From positions 1 to 64,000 of the forward strand of contig SFCS01000003.1 of NCBI GenBank assembly GCA_004558485.1: DNA of 64,000 bases, given 5' to 3'. This stretch comes from Ruminococcus sp. GTDB lineage: Bacteria; Bacillota; Clostridia; Oscillospirales; Acutalibacteraceae. Both the position numbers and the translations under genes were made by a program. How positions within the stretch are numbered: the stretch's first letter is position 1; every line of letters begins with the position of its first letter. Under the pieces are notes generated by a model, which was given only the letters and a program-made list of their open reading frames with translations, was not told the origin of the DNA and ran no database searches. Of this stretch, positions 1-7,836 are shown in pieces.

Positions 1-195
1 TTCCTGTTCATTCAAAGTCGCTGATAATGTTCCGCGAACAACTGTAATATACACATTTTTTGCATTTGAAAAATGCTCTGGCAGACATTCACCCTTATTT
101 AAGATCATATGCATATAGTGTATATTTTCATCAATAATTACCTTTTCAACTGTTTTTTCATTGCCTTGTGTTAATGTAAAAATTTGTTCAATCAT
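1..195 (-). CDS. Partial cupin-like small protein (runs off left edge)
   Basis: Only the first 65 codons are inside the window; the 3' end lies beyond base 1. The ATG at 193-195 follows AGGAG (206-210) at a good distance. The visible protein starts MIEQIFTLTQGNEKTVEKV and continues with a stretch containing HYMHMILNKGE, PEHFSNA and VYITVVRGTLSA. The pattern of His/Glu residues, followed by a hydrophobic strand and an 'RGTLS' turn, is typical of a single-domain cupin. An extended -10 (TGTGATAAT on the minus strand, -10 hexamer at 263-268) could drive it. The gene and its leader are visibly AT-rich compared with everything after about base 350, so it may have a different origin from its neighbours. 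Cupin is an inference from pattern; no function can be assigned. Confidence 0.6.
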   Translation of the reverse strand, partial: MIEQIFTLTQGNEKTVEKVIIDENIHYMHMILNKGECLPEHFSNAKNVYITVVRGTLSATLNEQE

Positions 196-368
196 ATTTT
201 TTTCTCTCCTTTTGTGTTTCAAAACTCTGTCCATTCCGATTTGCAGGAGTGTTCGGTTCCACATTATCACATAACAGGATAAAATACAAGAACAGACACA
301 GCGGTTCAACCTATTGTGGCTGTTAACTGTTTTATGAGCACTTCGCTTTTTGCAGGCGGCATTTTGCG

Positions 369-1115
369 TCATGTAAACAGTTTATAGCCGACGATGACGG
401 CGTCCTTGGGATCGAAATAGTCGTCGGTGTTGCTCGAAAGGCCGCTTGCCCGCCAGGTCTCATCGCAGGTGATGTCCTCTCGGTTGGCAAGCACAAGATA
501 GGTCGTGTTTTTGGCAGCGCCGCCGAGCCTTCCTGTGATCTCCAGACGGTGGGCATAGGTGTTGTTCGCGACCATGAAGCCCGATAGCGTGGTCTCGACA
601 TACGGCGTCGTGATGACATATTCCTTATTTTTGATCTTCTGCTGCATCTGATCGGACGGGGTCACGGCATGGCGCTCTTTGATGTAGGAGCGCGCCGACA
701 GGGGGAGGGACCCCCGCTGCCGCCAATAGGCGGCGTTTTCGCCGCACGGGGTGAGAACGAGCTCGCCGTCCGCGGCGGAGAAGGAAAAGTCGATGGACTT
801 TTCCTCCGAAAGGGGCAGCAGCCGCAGGCGCGTTTCCTTGCCCACCTTCACAAAGGTGGGCGTGCCGTCCGGAATGACCGTCACCATGCTGCAGTATTTG
901 AGGGTATTCTCGGCCTTGGCACTCAGCAGGAAGGACATGATGCCGGAGGTGGGGCCGGTGTCGATGACGCATGCTTCCTCCTCACCGTCTTTGTCGATGT
1001 CAAAGGTCATTTCGGTGACGATGGGGGTTTCTTCCTGCGCTGTTTTCTGCGCGCATCCCGCCGACGCGACACAGAAAAGCACGAGGGCGAAAAGGATGGC
1101 AATTTTGCGGTTCAT
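369..1115 (-). CDS. Hypothetical lipoprotein with EF-hand-like DxDxDG motif
   Basis: This is a 248-residue exported lipoprotein. It begins MNRKIAILFALVLFCVASAG with a lipobox cysteine directly after, so it should be lipidated and anchored outside the membrane. I chose the ATG at 1113-1115 because AAGGGG lies about ten bases upstream; an in-frame ATG at 1139 would put extra residues before the signal peptide. Soon after the lipobox comes DIDKDGEEEA, the acidic loop seen in VCBS/FG-GAP-like or calcium-binding proteins. The rest has no motif I recognise and ends with a conserved-looking DDYFDPKDAVIVGYKL stretch. It stands alone on the minus strand, with over 300 non-coding bases upstream. Function unknown. 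Confidence 0.75.
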   Translation of the reverse strand: MNRKIAILFALVLFCVASAGCAQKTAQEETPIVTEMTFDIDKDGEEEACVIDTGPTSGIMSFLLSAKAENTLKYCSMVTVIPDGTPTFVKVGKETRLRLLPLSEEKSIDFSFSAADGELVLTPCGENAAYWRQRGSLPLSARSYIKERHAVTPSDQMQQKIKNKEYVITTPYVETTLSGFMVANNTYAHRLEITGRLGGAAKNTTYLVLANREDITCDETWRASGLSSNTDDYFDPKDAVIVGYKLFT

Positions 1116-1440
1116 GTACTCAAACCCCTTTTTTACCATCGATCAACAAGGGAAGACAAGGTTTTGACGGGCATAAATGCACGCATACTGCGTCAAGACG
1201 CTTGAAAATACGAACAGTATTCCCTGCGCGCCTTTCCTTGTCTGAGCACATTTCTGCTCCGACAAAACTGCTTTGCACCTGCCGCCGATGGATTTTTTTG
1301 CGTCATAGACGGGCTGCAGCCCGTCAAGGTAAAAAGGACAAAAAGCGCCGAAAAGTCGCGGCGGCAGGCTTGTTTGCCCTTGTTAACCGATGGTATACAG
1401 ATTGGATACTGTTATGATGAAAATACAATTTGTATCCCAT
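1116..1440. other. Intergenic region, no gene recognised
   Basis: This 325-base gap separates the lipoprotein gene from tcdA. It holds a perfect palindrome GACGGGCTGCAGCCCGTC near 1308-1325 and a short inverted repeat ATACAATTTGTAT near 1426-1438. Neither is followed by a convincing T-run. The 71-codon plus-strand reading frame at 1202-1417 has no ribosome binding site or recognisable content and was not called. Confidence 0.4.
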
Positions 1441-2163
1441 TTAGGGGTGCTGATAGCCTGAAAGATCTTTGATGACCTCTCCCGCGATGATGAGTCCGAC
1501 GACCGACGGCACAAACGCGGTCGAGCCGGGGACGGCGCGGCCGGCAGTACCTTTCTGTTCCTCGCTCGCGGCAGGGCGCAAGGGTAACTCTTCGGAATAG
1601 ACCACCCGCAGGTGCTCGATGCCGCGCTTGCGGCATTGGGCGCGCATCACCTTGGCAAGCGGGCACACCGCCGTTTCGTAAATGTCCGCGACGCGGAAAG
1701 CGGTCGGATCCAGCTTGTTGCCCGCGCCCATGGAGCAGATGATGGGCGTGCCGGCTTTTTTGGCGTTTTCGACGAGCGCCAGCTTGCCGGACACCGTGTC
1801 GATGGCGTCGATGATATAATCATAAGCCGAGAAATCGAACCGATCGGCGGTCTCGGGCAGATAGAAGGTCTCATAGGTTTTCACGGCACAGGCGGGGTTG
1901 ATGGCAAGCACGCGCTCGCGCGCGACCTCCACCTTGGAGCGCCCGACCGTTTCGTGCGTTGCGAGGATCTGGCGGTTGATGTTCGTGAGGCTGATGCGGT
2001 CGTTGTCGATGAGGTCCAATGCACCGACGCCGGAGCGCGCCAGCGCCTCGACGGCATAGCCGCCGACACCGCCGACACCGAACACGGCGACGCGCGCCGC
2101 CGCCAGCCGTTCCATGCAGGCGTCGCCCAACAGCAGCGCCGTTCTCGAAAATTCATGCAGCAT
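1441..2163 (-). CDS. tcdA: tRNA threonylcarbamoyladenosine dehydratase (TcdA, ThiF/E1-like)
   Basis: TcdA uses ATP to activate and cyclise the t6A modification at position 37 of ANN-decoding tRNAs. The protein (240 aa) opens MLHEFSRTALLLGD. It then shows the E1-like nucleotide-binding loop GVGGVGGYAVEALARSGV, the DNDRISLTNINRQI metal/adenylate motif and the family pattern SMGAGNKLDPT. The start at 2163 is set by GGAGGAG seven bases upstream; the longer frame to 2247 lacks this support. Its own promoter (TTGCAG-17-TATACT, 2185-2213) lies in the gap after sigF, so it is probably transcribed separately from the sporulation operon. Length is normal for the family. Confidence 0.9.
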   Translation of the reverse strand: MLHEFSRTALLLGDACMERLAAARVAVFGVGGVGGYAVEALARSGVGALDLIDNDRISLTNINRQILATHETVGRSKVEVARERVLAINPACAVKTYETFYLPETADRFDFSAYDYIIDAIDTVSGKLALVENAKKAGTPIICSMGAGNKLDPTAFRVADIYETAVCPLAKVMRAQCRKRGIEHLRVVYSEELPLRPAASEEQKGTAGRAVPGSTAFVPSVVGLIIAGEVIKDLSGYQHP

Positions 2164-2184
2164 GCCGATCTCCTCCATGAGGAC

Positions 2185-2213
2185 AGTATACCACAGAAAA
2201 GCCGTCCCTGCAA
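2185..2213 (-). promoter_or_regulatory. Promoter of tcdA
   Basis: On the minus strand a -35 TTGCAG (2208-2213) and a -10 TATACT (2185-2190) are separated by 17 bases. The -10 is preceded by TGG, giving an extended -10. The -35 lies inside the right part of the hairpin that follows sigF. Confidence 0.65.
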
Positions 2214-2222
2214 GGGGCGGCT
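2196..2222 (-). terminator. Probable terminator after the sigF operon
   Basis: Reading on the minus strand, AGCCGCCCC and GGGACGGCT form a nine-pair stem (one G-U pair) around a short loop, followed by TTTT. It lies 26-52 bases past the sigF stop codon. The T-run is short, so termination may be partial. Confidence 0.5.
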
Positions 2223-2247
2223 CTTTGCTTCCTGTTGCTTTCTTCAT

Positions 2248-2904
2248 TTACCCCGTCAGCTGGCGGCGGAGCTTTTCGAGAATTTTGTGTTCACAGCGGG
2301 AGACCTGCACCTGCGTCATGCCGAGACGCTCTGCGGTCACGGTCTGGGTGTTGTTGCCGATATAGCGCAAAAGAATCAGCGCACGGTCGCGCGGCGGGAG
2401 CGTGTCGAGCACTTGCCGCAGCGCCAGTCGCTCGGTCACCGCCTCCTGCGGGGCGGCGGTGGGGAGCGCCATTTCCTCGCCGTCGTCCTCATCGCTTTCG
2501 CGGGTGAGGGACAGAGGCGGCAGCCCCGCCTGCAACGCCTCGGCGACCTCCTCGGGCGTGCGGGACAGGCTTTCGGCAATCTCGCCGACTGTCGGCTCGC
2601 GGGAAAGCGTTGTCGATAGCTTTTCGCGCGCACGGCTCACCTGCAGGGACAGTTCCTTGAGCGACCGACTGACCTTCACCGCTCCGCCCTCACGAAACAG
2701 CCGTCGGATCTCCCCGAGGATCACCGGCACGGCATAGGTGGAAAACTGCAGACCGCGCGAGGCGTCAAAGCCGTCGACTGCCTTTGTAAGCCCCAAACAG
2801 CCTGCCTGAAACAGGTCGTCATATTCCAACCCCCTGTCCCGAAAGCGGCGGGCACAGCTGTGTACCAGTCCGATGTTGCCGCAGATCATTTCCTCCCGCG
2901 TCAA
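2248..2904 (-). CDS. sigF: RNA polymerase forespore sigma factor SigF (SpoIIAC)
   Basis: SigF is the first compartment-specific sigma factor of the forespore. The 218-residue protein has region 2 (YDDLFQAGCLGLTKAVDGFD, then FSTYAVPVILGEIRR), region 3 (VKVSRSLKELSLQVSRA; PTVGEIAESL) and region 4 with a helix-turn-helix (RYIGNNTQTVTAERLGMTQVQVSR). It is the third gene of the canonical spoIIA operon. The start is a TTG whose last bases overlap the spoIIAB stop (TTGA); GAGGTG sits about five bases upstream. Bacillus SigF is about 255 residues; this one lacks most of the usual N-terminal stretch before the NxxLVHS helix. An internal ATG at 2887-2889 would shorten it further. Identity is secure from the operon order. 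Confidence 0.93.
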   Translation of the reverse strand: MTREEMICGNIGLVHSCARRFRDRGLEYDDLFQAGCLGLTKAVDGFDASRGLQFSTYAVPVILGEIRRLFREGGAVKVSRSLKELSLQVSRAREKLSTTLSREPTVGEIAESLSRTPEEVAEALQAGLPPLSLTRESDEDDGEEMALPTAAPQEAVTERLALRQVLDTLPPRDRALILLRYIGNNTQTVTAERLGMTQVQVSRCEHKILEKLRRQLTG

Positions 2905-3344
2905 GTGTGCACCTCACCGCGCATGCGTATGTATTTCTCCAGCGTGACCGTCGTGCCCTTGCCGGGGTGGGAGGTGACGCGCACCTTGTCGGTGAAGCTC
3001 TGCATCACCGAAAATCCGAGTCCCGAGCGTTCCTCGCCGCCCGTGGTGAACAGCGGCTCCATTGCCTTTTTGATGTCGGGAATACCGCAGCCGCGGTCGC
3101 GGATGCGCACCACTACGCGCCCGTTTTCAAACAGCTTTACGGAGAGCGTCACCGTGCCGATGCTGTTGGGATAGGCGTGGACAATGCAGTTGGTCACCGC
3201 CTCGGAAACGGCGGTGCGCAGGTCGGCAAGCTCGTCCACCGCGGGATCGAGCTGACTGACAAAAGCCGCCGCCGCTGCGCGGGCAAAGCCCTCGTTCGCG
3301 GAACGGGCGGGGAAGGAAATGCGGGTTTCATTGATCGGTTTCAT
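2901..3344 (-). CDS. spoIIAB: Anti-sigma F factor, serine kinase SpoIIAB
   Basis: SpoIIAB binds and holds SigF inactive, and phosphorylates SpoIIAA. It is a GHKL ATPase of 147 residues. The N-box helix is DLRTAVSEAVTNCIVHAYP, the G1 box DRGCGIPD, and the later ATP-lid/G2 region GGEERSGLGFSVMQSF, all in the order expected for the family. The C-terminal strand TTVTLEKYI closes the fold. It overlaps sigF by four bases and spoIIAA by 17, so the three proteins are translationally coupled. AAAGGAC precedes the ATG at 3342-3344. Confidence 0.95.
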   Translation of the reverse strand: MKPINETRISFPARSANEGFARAAAAAFVSQLDPAVDELADLRTAVSEAVTNCIVHAYPNSIGTVTLSVKLFENGRVVVRIRDRGCGIPDIKKAMEPLFTTGGEERSGLGFSVMQSFTDKVRVTSHPGKGTTVTLEKYIRMRGEVHT

Positions 3345-3669
3345 GATTTTCTGTCCTTTCCTGCTGTAAGATCTGCAATTTTTCCAGTCCCGCCATTTTC
3401 ATGACAAGCAGCTGTCGCGCGGAGGTGCAGCGTACCGAAAGCGTACCGCCGCGCCCTTTCATCATGCGGTAGCGCCCGAGGATCAGCCCGATGCCCGAGC
3501 TGTCCATGAAGGAAATGCCGGAAAAATCCAAAATGAGCGTTTTGGCGCCCGCTTGCATGACCGCCGTGTCGATTTCCTCACGCAGACCGCCGGCGGCGTG
3601 ATGATCGATCTCGCCGCGCAGCAGCGCGGTGAGGGAGTCGCCCGCACGCTCCAATTTTACCTCTACCAT
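3328..3669 (-). CDS. spoIIAA: Anti-sigma F factor antagonist SpoIIAA (STAS domain)
   Basis: SpoIIAA releases SigF by binding SpoIIAB once it has been dephosphorylated (by SpoIIE in known systems). It is a single STAS domain of 113 residues. The motif ILDFSGISFMDSSGIGLILG carries the phosphorylatable serine (DSSG). I start it at MVEVKLERAGDSL (ATG 3667-3669), with AAAGGATG upstream; the frame extends 14 codons further but without a usable ribosome binding site. It is the first gene of the sporulation operon and lies just downstream of the ispF terminator. Confidence 0.93.
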   Translation of the reverse strand: MVEVKLERAGDSLTALLRGEIDHHAAGGLREEIDTAVMQAGAKTLILDFSGISFMDSSGIGLILGRYRMMKGRGGTLSVRCTSARQLLVMKMAGLEKLQILQQERTENHETDQ

Positions 3670-3696
3670 CTCAAACATCCTTTCTGAGCAAAAAGA

Positions 3697-3727
3697 AAAG
3701 GCCCTATCCATAAGGATAAGACCTTTT
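3697..3727 (-). terminator. Terminator after ispF
   Basis: On the minus strand AAAAGGTCTTATCC pairs with GGATAGGGCCTTTT (two wobble pairs) around TTAT, followed by a short T-rich tract. It separates the ispF operon from the spoIIA operon. Confidence 0.7.
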
Positions 3728-3777
3728 TGATGAAAATATACGGGAAAGCTGTCGTCGAAACAGGAAAAATTCTGTCG

Positions 3778-4245
3778 TCAGGTGAGCAGACACACGGCGT
3801 GTGCGGCGATGCCCTCACCGCTGCCGGTGAACCCAAGCCCCTCCTCGGTCGTCGCCTTGACGCTGCACGCCTCGACGGCAATGCCCATGGCGTCGGCGAG
3901 ATTTTCCCGCATCTGCGGGATGAAGGGGGAGAGCTTCGGCGCCTGCGCCAGCAAGGTGGCGTCCACATTGCCGATGGAAAATCCCGCCGCGCGCACCCGT
4001 TTTGCCACCCCGGCCAGCAATTTGAGGCTGTCCGCACCCGCAAACGCGGGGTCGGTGTCGGGAAACAGCTTGCCGATGTCACCGAGCGCCGCCGCGCCCA
4101 AAAGGGCGTCCGCGATCGCGTGCGCCAACACATCGGCATCGGAATGTCCGAGCAGTCCCTTTTCAAACGGAATGTCCACGCCGCCGAGAATGAGCCGCCG
4201 CCCCTCGGTCAGGCGGTGTACATCATAGCCATGTCCGATACGCAT
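3778..4245 (-). CDS. ispF: 2-C-methyl-D-erythritol 2,4-cyclodiphosphate synthase
   Basis: IspF makes the cyclic diphosphate intermediate of the non-mevalonate isoprenoid pathway. The 155-residue protein starts [12 protein letters not shown], where the DxH pair binds the metal. It continues with [22 protein letters not shown] (second histidine and substrate loop) and ends with the family hallmark [18 protein letters not shown]. Length is normal. It is the last gene of a minus-strand string that follows the M18 aminopeptidase by eight bases. Confidence 0.96.
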   Translation of the reverse strand: MRIGHGYDVHRLTEGRRLILGGVDIPFEKGLLGHSDADVLAHAIADALLGAAALGDIGKLFPDTDPAFAGADSLKLLAGVAKRVRAAGFSIGNVDATLLAQAPKLSPFIPQMRENLADAMGIAVEACSVKATTEEGLGFTGSGEGIAAHAVCLLT

Positions 4246-4253
4246 GGCGCGCC

Positions 4254-5639
4254 TCAGCGGGCAAACAGAGCGGAGAACGCTCTGTGCGCCATGTGCACAT
4301 CGATCTTGGAAACGACCTCAAACGGCGCATGCATAGACAGCACCGGCACGCCGAGATCCACCGTGTCCACATTCAGGTTGGCGATATACATGGCGACCGT
4401 GCCGCCGCCGCCGGCGTCCACCTTGCCCATCTCGCCGATCTGCCAGAGGACTTTGTTGTCGTCCAGCACGCGGCGGATCTCCGCCATCAGCTCGGCGGAG
4501 GCGTCGTTGGTGTCATACTTGCCGCGCGCGCCGGTGTATTTCGTGATGCAGACGCCGTAGTTCAACTGGCAGCTGTTGGACTTCACCATGACCTCGGGAT
4601 AGATCGGGTCAAAAGCGGCGTTGACATCCGCGGACAGGCAGACGGATTTCGAGAGCACATGGCGCCCCGCCACACCGGTTGCCGCCGCGAGATCCTCGAT
4701 GAAATAGGGCAGGAAAGAGGACTGCATGCCGGTCGCGCCGACCGAGCCGATCTCCTCTTTGTCTGCGAGAACGGTGACCGCCGTATAGGCGGGATGCGGA
4801 TTTTCAAACAGCGCCGTCAGCGCGGGATAGGCGCAAACGCGGTCATCGTGGCCGTAGGCGCCGATCATGCTGCGGTCAAGGCCGAGGTCGCGCGCCTTGA
4901 AGGCGGGCACGATTTCCAGCTCGGCGGAGAGGAAGTCCGCCTCGGTGATGCCGTATTTTTCGTTGAGAAGCGCGAGGATGTTCAGCTTGACGGCGTTGTC
5001 CTCCTCGCCGGCGAGCGCGCGCGAGCCGATGAGCAGGTTGAGATCCTCGCCCTTCACGACCTCGGTCGCCTTGCGCTCCATCTGCTCCTTGCCGAGATGC
5101 GGCAAAAGGTCGGTGACGCAGAAAACGGGATCGTTGTCGTCCTCGCCGATGCACACATTGACCGCCGTGCCGTCCTTCTTCACCACGACGCCGTGCAGGG
5201 AAAGCGGCGTTGCCGTCCACTGGTATTTCTTGATGCCGCCGTAGTAGTGCGTATCGAGATAGGCAAGCTCGCTGTCCTCATACAGCGGGTTAGGCTTCAG
5301 ATCCAGACGCGGGGAGTCGATGTGCGCCGCTGCGATGGACACGCCGTCGGTGAGCGGCTTTTTGCCGATGGTGGCAAGAATGAGGGACTTGCCGCGATTG
5401 TTGACATAGACCTTGTCGCCCGCTTTGAGCGCTGCCGACGGGTCAAAGGGCACAAAACCGTTTTTCTCCGCCAGACGCACGGCGGCACACACCGCCTCGC
5501 GCTCGGTCTTGGCGTCGTTTAAGAACTGCATGTATGCCTTGCAGTAGTCGTCCGCGGCCTTGACGGCGGCGGCATCCAGCGTCTTTGCACCGTTTGCGGT
5601 GGCAAAGCACAGATCCTTTGCGTTTTTCGTGTTTTCCAT
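4254..5639 (-). CDS. M18 family aspartyl aminopeptidase
   Basis: This cytosolic zinc aminopeptidase removes N-terminal acidic or neutral residues from peptides. The 461-residue protein contains the M18 signatures in order: [19 protein letters not shown] (first metal histidine and aspartate), the catalytic/metal segment [15 protein letters not shown], and the C-terminal [13 protein letters not shown] with the last metal histidine. The ATG at 5637-5639 has AGGAG eight bases upstream; the reading frame is open for another 99 codons, but that stretch overlaps the transglycosylase gene and is not real. It lies between the transglycosylase and ispF in one transcription unit. Confidence 0.92.
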   Translation of the reverse strand: MENTKNAKDLCFATANGAKTLDAAAVKAADDYCKAYMQFLNDAKTEREAVCAAVRLAEKNGFVPFDPSAALKAGDKVYVNNRGKSLILATIGKKPLTDGVSIAAAHIDSPRLDLKPNPLYEDSELAYLDTHYYGGIKKYQWTATPLSLHGVVVKKDGTAVNVCIGEDDNDPVFCVTDLLPHLGKEQMERKATEVVKGEDLNLLIGSRALAGEEDNAVKLNILALLNEKYGITEADFLSAELEIVPAFKARDLGLDRSMIGAYGHDDRVCAYPALTALFENPHPAYTAVTVLADKEEIGSVGATGMQSSFLPYFIEDLAAATGVAGRHVLSKSVCLSADVNAAFDPIYPEVMVKSNSCQLNYGVCITKYTGARGKYDTNDASAELMAEIRRVLDDNKVLWQIGEMGKVDAGGGGTVAMYIANLNVDTVDLGVPVLSMHAPFEVVSKIDVHMAHRAFSALFAR

Positions 5640-5652
5640 GATGTCTCGCTCC

Positions 5653-6234
5653 TTACCGTATATAATATAGATTTTGATAAACCCTTTGGGCTTTTTCGAT
5701 GCGACGGACATAGGTCGCCGTCTCGTCATAGGGAATGTCATTGAGGCGGACGCCGTCGTCGGAATAGCGGCTGTCGGCAAGCCAGCGCCGCACATTGCCC
5801 TGCCCCGCGTTATAGGCGGCGAGAACGGTATTTTCGTCCTCAAATTGCTCGTATAGCAGCGCCAGCGTGTAGGTGCCGAAACGGATGTTGGTCTCGGGGT
5901 CGGTGAGCGCCGCGGCGTCCTGTTTTTCCTTGACACCCGCGCGGCGCTGTGCCCATTCGAAGGTGTCGGGCGTGAGCTGCATCAGCCCGATAGCGCCCGC
6001 ATGGGAAATGACTGCGGGGTCATAGTGACTTTCGACACAGATGACCGCACAGATGAGCGACGGAGTGATGCCGTATTCCGTGCTGTATTTTTCGATGAGC
6101 TCCGTATAGGCGAGGGGATACTCCGTGCGGATATAGCGACGGTAGCCGTTATACAGCAGCACGCCGACGCCGCACAGGATGAGCAGCAGGATTGCCGTCA
6201 GCCGCAGCGCGTGGGCGGTGCATTTTCGTTTCAT
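5653..6234 (-). CDS. Membrane-anchored lytic transglycosylase (SLT domain)
   Basis: The enzyme cleaves the glycan strands of peptidoglycan with formation of 1,6-anhydro ends. An N-terminal transmembrane anchor (LRLTAILLLILCGVGVLLY) is followed by a goose-lysozyme-like SLT domain of about 140 residues. It shows the catalytic glutamate in ICVESHYDP, the AIGLMQLTPDTF motif and the AAYNAGQGNV motif, in standard order. The ATG at 6232-6234 overlaps the coaE stop as ATGA and has AGGTGG upstream, so the genes are coupled. A GTG nine bases earlier is possible but lacks a ribosome binding site. Confidence 0.9.
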   Translation of the reverse strand: MKRKCTAHALRLTAILLLILCGVGVLLYNGYRRYIRTEYPLAYTELIEKYSTEYGITPSLICAVICVESHYDPAVISHAGAIGLMQLTPDTFEWAQRRAGVKEKQDAAALTDPETNIRFGTYTLALLYEQFEDENTVLAAYNAGQGNVRRWLADSRYSDDGVRLNDIPYDETATYVRRIEKAQRVYQNLYYIR

Positions 6235-6821
6235 GTACGCCACCTGCCGATCTGCGCCAAAAGATCGGAGGCAAGCATTGCCGGCGACCTGTCGCCGTTG
6301 TTATACAGTAGTATGTCCGCGTGGGCGGCATAAAATGCCGTGTCCGGCTGCACCGCCATACGCTTTTTCGCCGCCTCCTCGGAAATGCCGTCCCGCGCCG
6401 TGATGCGGGCAAGGCGCACCGCCTCGTCGGCGACGATCGCCACTGTGTGATCGCAAAGGGCGTCAAGCCCCGTTTCAAACAGCAGCGGCGCATCGAGAAC
6501 GACGGCGTCGCCTGTGGCATCCGCAAGCGCCCGCCGGATGCGGGCAAGGATGGCGGGATGGGAGACGGCGTTGAGCTTTTCTGTGTTTTCCTTCGAGGAA
6601 AAGGCGACGGCGGCAAGCGCCCTGCGGTCAAGACTGCCGTCGGGGAAAAGGATGTCTTTTCCGAAGGTGTCCGCCAGAGCGGACAAAACGGGCGAGCCTT
6701 TTTCGGTCACGGTGCGGGCAATCGCGTCGGCGTCCACAAGAGGAATGCCGTTTTGTTCAAGCAGACGTGCGACGGTGGATTTTCCCGCCCCCGTCGGGCC
6801 TGTCAGCCCCAGCTTAATCAA
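6231..6821 (-). CDS. coaE: Dephospho-CoA kinase
   Basis: CoaE phosphorylates the 3' hydroxyl of dephospho-CoA in the last step of CoA synthesis. The P-loop is GLTGPTGAGKST, followed by the substrate-binding DADAIAR and by VVLDAPLLFETGLD, both family hallmarks. Length is normal (196 aa). I chose the TTG at 6819-6821 because GAGGTG lies seven bases upstream inside the end of tsaC; a TTG at 6825-6827 is almost on top of that site. The gene overlaps tsaC by eight bases and the transglycosylase by four. Confidence 0.93.
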   Translation of the reverse strand: MIKLGLTGPTGAGKSTVARLLEQNGIPLVDADAIARTVTEKGSPVLSALADTFGKDILFPDGSLDRRALAAVAFSSKENTEKLNAVSHPAILARIRRALADATGDAVVLDAPLLFETGLDALCDHTVAIVADEAVRLARITARDGISEEAAKKRMAVQPDTAFYAAHADILLYNNGDRSPAMLASDLLAQIGRWRT

Positions 6822-7833
6822 GGTCAATCACCTCAAATCCTGCGGCGCGCAGCAGACGGTTATACACCGCAAGACCCACGCCGTCTGCGTCGGGGCAGGC
6901 GGCATAGACAAGCGTCGCCCCGCGGTCGTCAAGCCGACGCAGCGCGTCAAACACCTCTCGTGCCTGCGCCGCGTGATCGTCGCGCGCACCATAGGTGAGA
7001 TACGGCACAGAGAGCAGCTGCTCCTCGCCGTCAAAGCACAGAGCTGTCGGCTTTTCTGCCGCATGACCGTTCACAAACGCCGCAAAGGCGGCGGGGCTGC
7101 CTTTGACCAAAATGACATGCGCCCGCGGCGCATAGTGCTTATATTTCATGCCGGGAGACGCTGCGACCGTGCCGTCCTTCAAGGCGGCGGTGACCGCCGG
7201 ATGGATCTCCAGATCGCCGCAGACGGCGCGCAGCATGGCGGGCGTGATGCCGCCCGGGCGCAAAAGGCGCGGCGTGCCGTGCGCCAGATCGAGAACGGTG
7301 GACTCCACCCCCACCGCACAGTCCCCGCCGTCCAAAACGGCGGCAATGCGCCCGTCCATGTCCTCCATGGTGCGGGCGGCGTTCGTGGGACTGGGGCTGC
7401 CCGAACGGTTCGCTGACGGTGCAGCGAGCGGACAGCCTGCGGCGGCGATGACCGCTCTTGCCACAGGGTGGGCGGGAAAACGCACCGCAACGGTGGAAAG
7501 TCCCGCCGTCACCTCGTGCGGTACACAGGGAGCGGCGGGCAGGATCATCGTGAGCGGACCCGGCCAAAACGCCGCCGCCAGCTTTTCGGCGATGGGTGGG
7601 ATGGCAGTGACGAGCGGCGCCCAGTCGTCGAGCGCTGCGATGTGCACGATGAGCGGGTTGTCCGCCGGTCTGCCCTTGGCGGCAAAAATATGCGCGACCG
7701 CCTCGCCGTTCATGGCGTCCGCCGCCAGCCCATAGACCGTTTCGGTCGGGATGGCGACAAGCTCTCCCGCGGCCAGCAGCTTGCCCGCTGCGGCGATGCC
7801 GTCGGCGTCGGCGGCAAGAAGCTTTGTTTGCAT
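6814..7833 (-). CDS. tsaC: L-threonylcarbamoyladenylate synthase (Sua5 type)
   Basis: The enzyme makes threonylcarbamoyl-AMP from threonine, bicarbonate and ATP for the t6A tRNA modification. Its YrdC domain (about residues 10-200) shows PTETVYGLAADAM, KGRPADNPLIVHI, LSTVAVRFP and the SANRSGSPSPT loop. A linker with SPGMKYKHYAP leads to a C-terminal Sua5 domain, giving 339 residues, so this is the long Sua5 form rather than short TsaC. GGAGG precedes the ATG. It lies three bases after prfA. With tcdA, two enzymes of the same tRNA modification pathway occur in this window. Confidence 0.95.
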   Translation of the reverse strand: MQTKLLAADADGIAAAGKLLAAGELVAIPTETVYGLAADAMNGEAVAHIFAAKGRPADNPLIVHIAALDDWAPLVTAIPPIAEKLAAAFWPGPLTMILPAAPCVPHEVTAGLSTVAVRFPAHPVARAVIAAAGCPLAAPSANRSGSPSPTNAARTMEDMDGRIAAVLDGGDCAVGVESTVLDLAHGTPRLLRPGGITPAMLRAVCGDLEIHPAVTAALKDGTVAASPGMKYKHYAPRAHVILVKGSPAAFAAFVNGHAAEKPTALCFDGEEQLLSVPYLTYGARDDHAAQAREVFDALRRLDDRGATLVYAACPDADGVGLAVYNRLLRAAGFEVIDLD

Positions 7834-7836
7834 GGG

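Noticed and set aside
1308-1325. Perfect palindrome GACGGGCTGCAGCCCGTC as a terminator or operator
   Set aside because: There is no loop of useful size, no adjacent T-run and no promoter overlap, so no role can be assigned.
1202-1417. 71-codon plus-strand frame in the tcdA-lipoprotein gap
   Set aside because: No ribosome binding site, basic low-complexity composition and no similarity I recognise.
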